From Nocardia blacklockiae (GTDB lineage Bacteria > Actinomycetota > Actinomycetes > Mycobacteriales > Mycobacteriaceae), in NCBI RefSeq assembly GCF_015477355.1, contig NZ_JADLRJ010000006.1, forward strand, positions 186,001-250,000: 64,000 bases of DNA. The letters run 5' to 3'. The first letter of the stretch is position 1; each line of letters begins with the position of its first letter. The position numbers and the translations under genes were made by a program. Shown in pieces: positions 27,556-35,383 of the stretch. Below the pieces are notes generated by a model. It searched no databases, was not told where the DNA came from, and saw only the letters and a program-made list of their open reading frames with translations.

Positions 27556-28078
27556 CAGCGGACGATCACCGTCGTAGGCGGATTGCTTGGGCTGCCCAAA
27601 GGGGTCGGTTTGTTCCGTTCCCAGTTCGGGTCGCTGAAGTCGGCCTTGAACGGCTCGAACATTGCTTTGCCTCCTCCTACTTCGTGGAAGGACGGTAGGT
27701 TCATCAGCGGACCCCATTGACTTCCGGAGTCGGCAGGGTCGATCAAGACCGGACGGTTCTTGCCCGCGGAGTTGTCCTGATAGTGCTGAAAGATCGTCCG
27801 GATCTCCGCCAGTGGGTGCGCCATGTCGCGCGCGGCGCCTCCCAGCGCGGCACTCAGGTCGTCGTATGCGGTGGCGATTGCACGCATCTGGGTTCGTTCG
27901 CGGTCCGCCTTGTCCTCGGCAGCTGCCGAGCCTCGCCTTTCCACTTCAGGTCGTCGTGAATCGTGGTGTACATCGTGTTGGACGCCTTGATGATCGCGTC
28001 GGCGATCTGGGTGGCGCGAACGCAAGCCCCTTGCAGCCCCGCCACATCCCAACTCAGTACTTCCCGCGGAGTTGCCAC
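27555..28078 (-). pseudogene. WXG-type secretion protein with one-base frameshift
   Basis: From GTG 28078 the frame encodes MATPREVLSWDVAGLQGACV and reaches a WKG motif in DDLKWKGEA, then stops being family-like after 27930. In the next frame the sequence continues naturally (AAAEDKADRERTQMRAIATAYDDL) to the stop at 27555. The total of 524 bases is one short of a multiple of three, so loss of a single base near 27929-27931 explains it; a restored protein would have 174 aa. The break lies next to the 12-base palindrome CGGCAGCTGCCG (27917-27928). It could be a true mutation, a sequencing error, or less likely programmed frameshifting. Confidence 0.75.
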
Positions 28079-28082
28079 GGCG

Positions 28083-28397
28083 TCACTTCCCCGCTCCCGC
28101 GTCGTTGATATCCCCCACCGCGGCTATCCGCTCGGCAGCATCGACGTCGGTGTTGTGAAAGGTGTCCGCCGAGAACGCCAGCAAGCCGGCGAACTGGTTG
28201 TATCGAGCTTTGAGCAAGTCCTTGGCGCGCCGGCTGAGTGGATCCGATCGACTCAGCGCAGCGCCGACCGTAGACCCGTTCAACTTCTCTGCTTCCGGAC
28301 CTGCTCCAAGAGGCGGAGCTTGGTCTATCTCGTTGGGAAGTGCTGCCATCACACCCGCGGCTCCCCGCAAACTGTCCGGGCTGACTTCGAACGGCAT
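28083..28397 (-). CDS. EspC-like type VII secretion target protein
   Basis: This 104-residue helical protein resembles the ESX-1 secretion-associated EspC family: an N-terminal MPFEVSPDSLRGAAGVMAALP, a central Gly/Ala region, and a second helix ARYNQFAGLLAFSADTFHNTDVDAAERI. The usual C-terminal YxxxD/E secretion signal appears here as FHNTD, with Phe in place of Tyr. The ATG has GGGGGAGA upstream. It is first of a minus-strand operon and is separated from the frameshifted WXG-like gene by four bases. Partner secretion machinery (EccC, EccB) is not in the window. Confidence 0.75.
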   Translation of the reverse strand: MPFEVSPDSLRGAAGVMAALPNEIDQAPPLGAGPEAEKLNGSTVGAALSRSDPLSRRAKDLLKARYNQFAGLLAFSADTFHNTDVDAAERIAAVGDINDAGAGK

Positions 28398-28896
28398 CTG
28401 CTTTGTCTCCCCCCTGCAGACCGACTACCGGTAGTCGAGCTTAGCGCCATGTCGGGTGCTGTGGCGGTAGCACCGGGCAATCATTCGATCACTGCGAGAG
28501 CCGGGGAGCGCCAATCCATGGGTGCGTTTCGAGAGTGCTTTACGGATCATCCAACCCGGGTCGCGCAGGCATCCGGCTGCACGGCTGGGTGGCGATGACG
28601 ATGTACGGCATCCTGGACTGTGAGCGGCATCGCCGAAGCAGGTCTGCGCGGGCCGACGGAGCGGTGGCGGTGGCCTGTAGGCGCACGCGAATGGGGCCCG
28701 GGGCTTTCGGCCTCGGGCCCCATCGGACTGCGTACAGCGGGTGGTCGGCGGCTTGGGCTACCGGCGGCCACCGGGGTCCCCGGGGGCACCTGGGGACGTG
28801 GTTGAGCTTAAGGGGTGGAGACTGGACGGGGGAGTATTTCTGGATGGTAGTAATCGAGATGTTATGTCCGACTGAACAGTCGGGAGTTCGGGGCGG
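28398..28896. other. Gap between the EspC-like operon and the LAL regulator
   Basis: Apart from the short ORF at 28449, I see no convincing gene. A hairpin with arms GGGGCCCG and CGGGCCCC (28693-28721) may end the regulator transcript on the minus strand. Confidence 0.4.
28449..28598 (+). other. Short ORF resembling the N-terminus of the LAL regulator
   Basis: A 49-codon ORF contains VAVAPGNHSITARAG. The regulator at 28897-31521 begins VAPNLPAF and then has TGNHSITARG. At DNA level about 20 of 25 bases agree over this stretch. The ORF lies on the opposite strand on the far side of the regulator gene. It may be the remnant of a lost paralogous regulator or an inverted duplication of the 5' end. 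Confidence 0.5.
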
Positions 28897-31521
28897 TCAG
28901 ATGAGGCCGTAGTTGCGGGCGCTGGCGATGGCGTCGGCGCGGGTGCGGACGCCGAGTTTGTGGTAGATGCCGCGCAGGTGGGTTTTCACGGTGTTGATCG
29001 AGACGCCCATGTCGTCGGCGATGCTGTGGGTGGTCATGCCCGACGGGAGTTGGCGCAGGACCACGACTTCGGTGTTGGTCAGGGACGGGGCGTGCGCTCT
29101 GGTGCGGGCGTGCGAACGCTGTCTGATCGCGTCGGCGAAATCGTCGAGATAGCCGAATCTGCCCACGAAGCGGTCCAGCAGGTCGACGGTGCCGGGTACG
29201 TCCAGGAACGGCCGGATGAGCCGATCGGTGTGCGCCAGGGACAGGGCGTGCCGCAGCGCGTCGTAGGTGACGGGCCGTTGCAGTCGGTGGCAGGCCGCGG
29301 CGTACAGCAGGCGGGCGTGGATCGCCGTCACCGGATGCAGCGAATCCTCCTCGGCGAGCAGGGTTTCCACCAGTTCGACGGTGGTAGCGGAGCGATGGCC
29401 GTATTCGGCGAGAGCGGCCTCCACGAGGGTGATCTCCGGGAGCCGGCCCAGGGCGTCGGAGGCACGGTCGAGCAGCCGCCGGGCGGCCTCCGGCCAGCGC
29501 ACACGCAGCAGCGCCCAGCTGACCTGGATCAGCAGGCCACCGGTGGTCGCGGGCAGCGGCGACTCGTCGAGCAGGTGGTGCATGTCGCCGCGCAGGCGGT
29601 CGGTGGCGGTGTGCGGGTCGCCGGTGGTGTCGAGGTCGAACAGCTGGGCCAGCACGTGCGCGTGCCAGCCGGACGCCGGAGCCGTCGAGCCGTCCAATTG
29701 TGTTGTCAGCGAATGATTCTCCTCGACCGGCGGGAGCGGATCGTCGACCCGCAGATAGCTCATCAGCGCGACCATGGCGCGGGCATGGGCGAGCGCGGTG
29801 GCATCGTGCAGCCGGTGCTCCTCGGCGAACGCGACAGCCTGGGCGGCTCGCTCGTGCATGAGCGCGAGCGACCCGTTCAGGCCCGCGGCCAGGGCCAGCC
29901 GGGTGAGTGCGTGCAAGGTGAGCCGGGGGAGTCCGGCGTGTTCGGACAGCGCCAGCGCATGCCGCAGCGCGCGTTCGCCGCCGTTCGCGTCGTGCGGGCC
30001 GAAGGTGTGGGCGGTCGCGAGGTGCAGGGCGATGTAGCTGTCGAGGTCGGGGTGGCCGGTCGGCGTGAACGGCGGCGGCGGGCCGCCCGCACGGCCCGTC
30101 GCGACATCGATGCCGCAGACGACGGCCGCGGCGAAGGGCCACAGCAGATCCGGTTCGGCGAAGGCCGACGCCGCGGGCGCGCGCAGGTCGAGCAGGTCGC
30201 GCAGGGCGGCGGCCTGGACCAGGTCCGCGCGTTCGAGGGCGTCGGCGGCGCGCAGCAGCAGCACGAACGTGTCACCCGCGGCCCAGGCCAGCTGGTCGAG
30301 CCGGGCGAACAGCGCGTCGCCGTTCCCGTCGAACACCATCCGGGGCCCGTGCTCGCGAACGAACTCGGGCAGCGCGGGACGTTCGGGCTCGGCGAGCACG
30401 TGCGTCAGCGCGTCGGCGAGCGAACCCGCCGCGGTGAACCACCGGGCGCAGGCCCGGTGCCGCTCGACCGCGCGCCCGGGATCGGTGCGCGCGGTCTCCG
30501 CCAGCAGGTAGGTGCGCAGCATCGGATGGTAGGTGTACCAGAGGGTGCCGTCGTGGGCAGCGACCTCGAGCGGAAAGTTGTTGCGCAGCAACTGGTCCAG
30601 TGTGCGCGGTGCGGTCGGCCCGGCGAGGTCGGTGGCGAGGTCGGCGCAGAACGAGGTCGGCACGGCGGTGGCGAGCAGGAAGTCCAGCGCGTCGGGCGCC
30701 AGGGCGGTCAGCAACTCGCCGACGAGGAAATCCGCCACCGCGCGCGGGCCGCGCGCCAAGGCCGCGATCGCGGTCGCCCGGTCGCCGGCGTGCGCGGCGA
30801 GGTGCAGGGCGGCGATCCGGACGAGACCGGCCCAGCCGCAGGTCAATTCGTGGACGGTGGTCAGCTCCGAGTCGGTGAGGCGGCAGTCGTGCTGGGCGAG
30901 CAGGGCGGCGGTGTGCGCCTCGTCCAGGGCCAGCTCCGGCGCGCCGAGGCGGGTGAGCAGACCGGCCAGTTCGAGTGCGTGCCAGCGGATCGGCGGGTCG
31001 TAGCGACCGATCACCACGATCGTGAGCGTCGCGGGCGCGTGCTCGACGAAGTACTCCAGACCCGACAGCGCCAGCGGATCGCTGATCAGGTGGGCGTCGT
31101 CGAGAACCAGCACCGCCGGGCCGGCGTCGGACAGCGCGGCGAGGACGGCCGCGGCCTCGGCCACGGGCGTGTCCGGAATCGCGTCGGCCGGGGCGATCGG
31201 CGGCAGACCGAGCGCCGCGGCGACGGCCCGCCACAGGGCATTGTCCGCCGCGAGTTCGGCGCGGCCGACCCAGCCGATCCGGCTGCCCGCGCCGGATCGC
31301 CGACGCAGCCAGTCGGCGACCAGCACCGTCTTGCCGCTTCCGGCCGGCGCGCACACCAATGCCGTATGTCCCTTCGTGGCGGCGCGTTCCAGCCGAGTGT
31401 GCGCGGCGGTCATCCGCAGCGGAGTGAAGGGCAGCTCCGGCGGCGCGTAGCCAATGGCTCCGCGCGCAGTTATCGAATGGTTACCCGTCGGAGAAAATGC
31501 GGGCAGATTCGGTGCGACCAC
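28897..31521 (-). CDS. Large ATP-binding LuxR-family regulator (LAL/MalT type)
   Basis: This 874-residue transcription factor has a P-loop ATPase domain with Walker A (CAPAGSGKTVLVADWL) near residue 60 and Walker B (VLVLDDAHLI), a long helical TPR-like middle, and a C-terminal LuxR helix-turn-helix (LTNTEVVVLRQLPSGMTTHSIADDMGVSINTVKTHL). GTG at 31521 is chosen for the GGAGGC just upstream; the frame is open to 31647. Such proteins bind an inducer and ATP, then activate nearby genes. The target is not clear; the gene to its left flank is the EspC-like operon and to its right a small hypothetical gene on the same strand. Confidence 0.88.
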   Translation of the reverse strand: MVAPNLPAFSPTGNHSITARGAIGYAPPELPFTPLRMTAAHTRLERAATKGHTALVCAPAGSGKTVLVADWLRRRSGAGSRIGWVGRAELAADNALWRAVAAALGLPPIAPADAIPDTPVAEAAAVLAALSDAGPAVLVLDDAHLISDPLALSGLEYFVEHAPATLTIVVIGRYDPPIRWHALELAGLLTRLGAPELALDEAHTAALLAQHDCRLTDSELTTVHELTCGWAGLVRIAALHLAAHAGDRATAIAALARGPRAVADFLVGELLTALAPDALDFLLATAVPTSFCADLATDLAGPTAPRTLDQLLRNNFPLEVAAHDGTLWYTYHPMLRTYLLAETARTDPGRAVERHRACARWFTAAGSLADALTHVLAEPERPALPEFVREHGPRMVFDGNGDALFARLDQLAWAAGDTFVLLLRAADALERADLVQAAALRDLLDLRAPAASAFAEPDLLWPFAAAVVCGIDVATGRAGGPPPPFTPTGHPDLDSYIALHLATAHTFGPHDANGGERALRHALALSEHAGLPRLTLHALTRLALAAGLNGSLALMHERAAQAVAFAEEHRLHDATALAHARAMVALMSYLRVDDPLPPVEENHSLTTQLDGSTAPASGWHAHVLAQLFDLDTTGDPHTATDRLRGDMHHLLDESPLPATTGGLLIQVSWALLRVRWPEAARRLLDRASDALGRLPEITLVEAALAEYGHRSATTVELVETLLAEEDSLHPVTAIHARLLYAAACHRLQRPVTYDALRHALSLAHTDRLIRPFLDVPGTVDLLDRFVGRFGYLDDFADAIRQRSHARTRAHAPSLTNTEVVVLRQLPSGMTTHSIADDMGVSINTVKTHLRGIYHKLGVRTRADAIASARNYGLI

Positions 31522-31647
31522 AACGCCTCCGTAAGCTTTCCGTTTCGGTACGGCAGTGTGCTGAGCGTCTGATCTGTCGGTATTCGACCGTATACCAGAT
31601 ATTTGCTGGAGGCGATGAAAGTGTTGGGCTCTTGACCTGATCGCCAC

Positions 31648-31863
31648 TCAGTCCGGCAGCCGCGACATCTCCAGCAGCGTCAGACCGAGGGCATCGATGC
31701 GAGCCATGACGCCGCGGACCGCGGTGTTGTCGGGCACCGTGCCGTACAGCGTGGTGGTCCCGGAGGTGGAATGGCCGCTGCGCATGAGTTCGGGGAAGAC
31801 CGCCTGGGCGCGCTCGGACAGTTCCCCTTCGATGACGAACTGGTATCGGACGGCGTCCGGCAC
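31648..31863 (-). CDS. Small hypothetical protein (71 aa)
   Basis: The GTG start has a strong GAGGAGGT eight bases upstream. The product, MPDAVRYQFVIEGELSERA to ALGLTLLEMSRLPD, looks like a compact alpha/beta domain with an alternating pattern (FVIEG, TTLYGTV, TLLEMS). I recognise similar short proteins in actinobacteria but no function. It sits upstream of the LAL regulator on the same strand, 126 bases away, and is divergent from the DUF7144 gene. Confidence 0.75.
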   Translation of the reverse strand: MPDAVRYQFVIEGELSERAQAVFPELMRSGHSTSGTTTLYGTVPDNTAVRGVMARIDALGLTLLEMSRLPD

Positions 31864-32074
31864 GGACGATCACCTCCTCGTGCGACGATGCGTGACCTCG
31901 CGACGGCCCGGGCGGGCGACCTCGCGACCAGCGTGGCGGCCGCCTCCGGCACGGGCATCATCCGCTCGGGATGACTTCGCCCGATTCGCTTCCGCTCACC
32001 CTCCGCGGGTGAAGCGCCCGCGCCGGCCGTGCGCGACAGTCGTCGCAGCATCGGCCGTCGAAAGGAGTCGGAAC

Positions 32075-32479
32075 ATGGCAACGTCCTCGGAGAACCACCC
32101 GGTACGACAGGGTCTGGCCGCCGGCACGTCGATCGGCGCCGGGATCCTGCTGGTGACCGTCGGCGTGCTGTCGCTGTTCGAAGGCATCTCGGCGGTCGTC
32201 AACGACGATCTGTTCGTGGTGGGCGTCGATTACGTCTACAAATTCGACATCACCACCTGGGGCTGGATCCACATCGTGCTCGGCGTGCTGCTCGTGATCA
32301 GCGCGCTCGGCCTGATCGCGGGGACGGCCTGGGGACGCGGCGTGGCCATCGGTCTCGCGGCGCTGTCGATCCTGGCCAATTTCCTGTGGCTGCCGTACTA
32401 CCCGTGGTGGTCGGTCCTGGTCATCGCTCTGAACATCGTGGTGATCTGGGCGATCGCGACCTGGCGTCCGCAGAACTGA
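32075..32479 (+). CDS. DUF7144-type four-helix membrane protein
   Basis: This 134-residue protein has four membrane segments (GAGILLVTVGVLSLFEGI, WGWIHIVLGVLLVISALGLIAG, VAIGLAALSILANFLWL, WSVLVIALNIVVIWAIATW) and the motif FDITTWGWIHI, matching the DUF7144 family. The ribosome-binding site is AAAGGAG. Its function is unknown. It starts a plus-strand group with the GAP-family and SulP genes. Confidence 0.82.
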   Translation: MATSSENHPVRQGLAAGTSIGAGILLVTVGVLSLFEGISAVVNDDLFVVGVDYVYKFDITTWGWIHIVLGVLLVISALGLIAGTAWGRGVAIGLAALSILANFLWLPYYPWWSVLVIALNIVVIWAIATWRPQN

Positions 32480-32515
32480 TGCGCGGCCTCGACCGGCGCC
32501 CGGCGGCGTGACGCG

Positions 32516-33175
32516 GTGGGCGCCGTCCTCGGGGATCTGCTCCCCCTGGCGATGGGCGTGGCGATCTCCCCGATCCCGATCGTCGCGGCGATCCTGCTCA
32601 TCCTGACCAACACCGCCGCCGGAGCGGGCCCGGGTTTCGCCGCGGGCTGGTGTGCCGGGATCGCCGTGGTGACGGCCGTGGTCGCAGCCCTCGCCGGGAC
32701 GCTGGGGGACACCGATGCGCGGGAGCCGTCCGCGGCCGTGTCCTGGATCAAGATCGTGCTGGGTCTGGTGCTGCTGTTCCTGGCCGCCGGACAATGGCGC
32801 GTCCGTGCGGACACCACGCCGCCGCGCTGGATGCGGGCGATCGGCGAGCTGACGACGATTCGCTCCGCGGGGCTGGGAACGGCGCTGTCGGCGCTGAATC
32901 CGAAGAACCTGCTGCTGTGTGTGTCGGCGGGCACGACGATCGGAACGGGCGGTCTCGGCGGCGGCGCGGAGATCGTGGCGATCGCGGTGTTCACGGTGCT
33001 CGCCGGGGCGAGCGTGCTGGCCGTCGTGCTCTGCTACGCGCTGGCGGCGGAGCGGCTGCGGGGCCGGCTCGACACCGCGCGGCACTGGTTGCAGGCCCAG
33101 AACCACGCGGTGCTGGCGATCGTACTGCTCGTGATGGGAACCGTGGTGCTGGGCAAGGGAATCGGCGGCCTCTGA
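32516..33175 (+). CDS. GAP/Sap-family membrane protein
   Basis: This 219-residue protein has six hydrophobic segments and the GAP-family N-terminus MGAVLGDLLPLAMGVAISPIPIVAAILLIL, plus the SALNPKNLLLCVSAG motif. In mycobacteria members (Sap, GAP) help export sulfolipid or glycopeptidolipid. Here the neighbours are transporters rather than lipid-synthesis genes, so the substrate is open. The start is GTG; the gene lies 36 bases after the DUF7144 gene and 15 before sulP, so one operon is likely. Confidence 0.85.
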   Translation: MGAVLGDLLPLAMGVAISPIPIVAAILLILTNTAAGAGPGFAAGWCAGIAVVTAVVAALAGTLGDTDAREPSAAVSWIKIVLGLVLLFLAAGQWRVRADTTPPRWMRAIGELTTIRSAGLGTALSALNPKNLLLCVSAGTTIGTGGLGGGAEIVAIAVFTVLAGASVLAVVLCYALAAERLRGRLDTARHWLQAQNHAVLAIVLLVMGTVVLGKGIGGL

Positions 33176-33190
33176 GGCGGTGGAACGACG

Positions 33191-34885
33191 GTGGCGACAC
33201 ACCGGCTGGTCTTCGAATCGCTGCGGGGTTACCGGCCGCAGTGGTTGCGACCCGACGTGCTCGCGGGGCTCACGGTGTGGGCGGTGCTGGTTCCGGAAGC
33301 GCTCGCGTACGCGTCGATCGCCGGGGTGCCGCCGGTCACCGGCCTGTACGCGGCGGTCCCCGCGCTGGTGCTCTACGCGCTGGCCGGCAGTTCGCGGCAT
33401 CTGGTGGTGGGGCCGATGTCGGCCACCGCGGCGCTGTCGGCGGCCATCGTGACGCCGCTGGCCGGTGCCGACGGCGGCCGGTATCTGGGCCTGTCGACGG
33501 CGCTGGCGCTCGCGACGGGCCTGGCCGGGCTGCTCGCGGGCCTCCTGCGGCTCGGGTTCGTGGCGGCGTTCATTTCCGAACCGGTGTTGAAGGGATTCAT
33601 CGTCGGGCTGGCGCTCACCATCATCGTCGGGCAGGTCCCCAAGCTGCTCGGCATCGACAAGCACGCGGGGAACTTCTTCGAACAGGCCTGGGGTGTGCTG
33701 TCCGGACTGGGGCAGATCCAGTGGCGCACAACGCTGCTCGGCGTCGCGAGCCTGGCCGTCGTGCTGTGCCTGAAGAGATGGCTGCCGCTGGTTCCCGGCT
33801 CGCTGCTGGCGGTGCTGCTGGGCATCGGCGCGGTGGCGGTCTTCGATCTGGACGACGAAGGCGTCGCCATCGTCGGCCACATCGACGCGGGCCTGCCGTC
33901 GATCGGGTTGCCGGACGGCGTCACGTTCCACCAGTATCTCGACCTGCTCGGTCCCGCGGTCGGCGTGCTGCTGATCGGCTTCGCCGAAGGGCTGGGAGCG
34001 GCGAAAACCTATGCGGCGCAGGCGGGTTACGAGATCGACGCCAACCGGGAGCTGCTCGGGCTGGGTGCGGCGAATCTGGGGTCCGGGCTGGCGTCGGGCA
34101 TGGTGGTCAACGGCAGCCTGTCCAAGACCGCGGTCAACGGCTCGGCCGGAGCGAAGACCCAGCTCAGTGGCCTGGTGGTGGCCGCGCTGACGGTGCTCAC
34201 GCTGCTGTTCCTGACCGGGTTGTTCGAGCGGCTGCCGGAGGCGACGCTGGCCGGTGTGGTGATCGCCGCCGTCGTCGAACTGGTGGATCTCGGCGCGCTG
34301 CGGCGGCTGTACCGGGTATGGACCGAGCGGCTGGGCGCCATCTACGGCCGGGCCGCGCGCGCCGACTCCACCGCGGCGCTGGCGGCCGTGCTGGGTGTGC
34401 TGCTGTTCGACACCCTGCCCGGCCTGTTGATCGGCGTCGGCATCTCCGTGGTCCTCCTGATCTATCGCACCTCACGCCCGCACGTCGCCGCGCTGGCGAA
34501 GAGCGGCACGCTGTGGCTGGACGCGTCCCGGCATCCCGGCCTGCCGCAGCGCCCCGATCTGCTGGTGGTGCGGGTCGAAGCCGGGCTGTTCTTCGGCAAC
34601 GCCGACTACGTGCGCGAGCGGATCGAGCAGCTCTGCACCGGCGACACCCGGCTCGTCGTGCTCGACGCCGAGACCTCGCCCTCGGTCGACGTGACGGCGG
34701 CGGCCATGCTCGCCGATCTGCGCGACGCCCTCGGCCGCCGCGGCATCGACTTCCGCATCGCGCGTTCCATCGGACAGTTCGGCGACGCGCTGGGCACCGC
34801 GGAATCCGGGGGCACACCGATCGAGGTCTTCCCGACCGTCGCCGCGGCGGTTGCCGATCTGCCGGAACCGCCCGGCGCGCACTAG
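33191..34885 (+). CDS. SulP family anion transporter with STAS domain
   Basis: This 564-residue protein is a SulP/SLC26 anion (sulfate or bicarbonate) carrier. The N-terminal signature LRPDVLAGLTVWAVLVPEALAYA and SSRHLVVGPMSATAALSAA are clear, followed by 10 to 12 membrane segments. The C-terminal STAS domain contains LLVVRVEAGLFFGNADYVRERI and VVLDAETSPSVDVTAAAML. The start is GTG, 15 bases after the previous gene. No sulfate-assimilation or carbonic-anhydrase gene is adjacent, so the substrate is not settled. Confidence 0.92.
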   Translation: MATHRLVFESLRGYRPQWLRPDVLAGLTVWAVLVPEALAYASIAGVPPVTGLYAAVPALVLYALAGSSRHLVVGPMSATAALSAAIVTPLAGADGGRYLGLSTALALATGLAGLLAGLLRLGFVAAFISEPVLKGFIVGLALTIIVGQVPKLLGIDKHAGNFFEQAWGVLSGLGQIQWRTTLLGVASLAVVLCLKRWLPLVPGSLLAVLLGIGAVAVFDLDDEGVAIVGHIDAGLPSIGLPDGVTFHQYLDLLGPAVGVLLIGFAEGLGAAKTYAAQAGYEIDANRELLGLGAANLGSGLASGMVVNGSLSKTAVNGSAGAKTQLSGLVVAALTVLTLLFLTGLFERLPEATLAGVVIAAVVELVDLGALRRLYRVWTERLGAIYGRAARADSTAALAAVLGVLLFDTLPGLLIGVGISVVLLIYRTSRPHVAALAKSGTLWLDASRHPGLPQRPDLLVVRVEAGLFFGNADYVRERIEQLCTGDTRLVVLDAETSPSVDVTAAAMLADLRDALGRRGIDFRIARSIGQFGDALGTAESGGTPIEVFPTVAAAVADLPEPPGAH

Positions 34886-34922
34886 GTTCGGCGCGCCTGA
34901 CGGTGGGCGGTCGGCCGTGCCC

Positions 34923-35147
34923 TCAGCGGCGGGCGCGGCGCGTCAGCACCCCGGTGACCCAGCCGACGACGAACATCACCAGCAGGATCAGCCACATCGG
35001 CGAGGTGACGGTGATCAGCAGGAACTCGATGCCGACGCGGTCGCGGTTCTCCACGATGAACACGATGGACAGCACCGCCAGGACGAGGGCCAGCCACTGG
35101 GTCACCGAGATCCGCGAAACGAACGAGCGGCTCGCTGTCTTGTCCAT
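34923..35147 (-). CDS. Short LapA-like (DUF1049) membrane protein
   Basis: This 74-residue protein has two membrane segments (VTQWLALVLAVLSIVFIVEN and MWLILLVMFVVGWVTGVL) separated by the NRDRVGIEFLLITVTSP linker typical of LapA-like proteins, with a basic RRARR end. The ribosome-binding site GGAGGA precedes the ATG. It is the shorter relative of 25276-25653. It faces the sulP gene tail-to-tail. Confidence 0.85.
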   Translation of the reverse strand: MDKTASRSFVSRISVTQWLALVLAVLSIVFIVENRDRVGIEFLLITVTSPMWLILLVMFVVGWVTGVLTRRARR

Positions 35148-35383
35148 CGCTGTCCTCCGGGGAGTGCGTTCGGAACGGCGGATGTGGAAGTGTCTTCCCG
35201 CGAGCCGGTTCCGCGCATCACCCGATGCGGATGAGGTCGCCGGGCCGTGCGGCGCACCCACGGTCGGCTCTCGGCGCATCGATGATCACCGATCCGCAAC
35301 GGACCGACGTGCCGCGGCCGATTTTGCCGGGCACTTATGCACTATGTCGGGGGGTGCCGATTGGGTCCGTGGAAGGGGAACGC

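Noticed and set aside
28535-28912. 125-codon plus-strand frame between the type VII-type operon and the LAL gene
   Set aside because: It runs over a hairpin, has poor codon bias and overlaps the regulator end without a plausible start.
35225-35383. N-terminal extension of the MFS transporter
   Set aside because: The extra residues are not hydrophobic or family-like; the best ribosome-binding site is at 35384.
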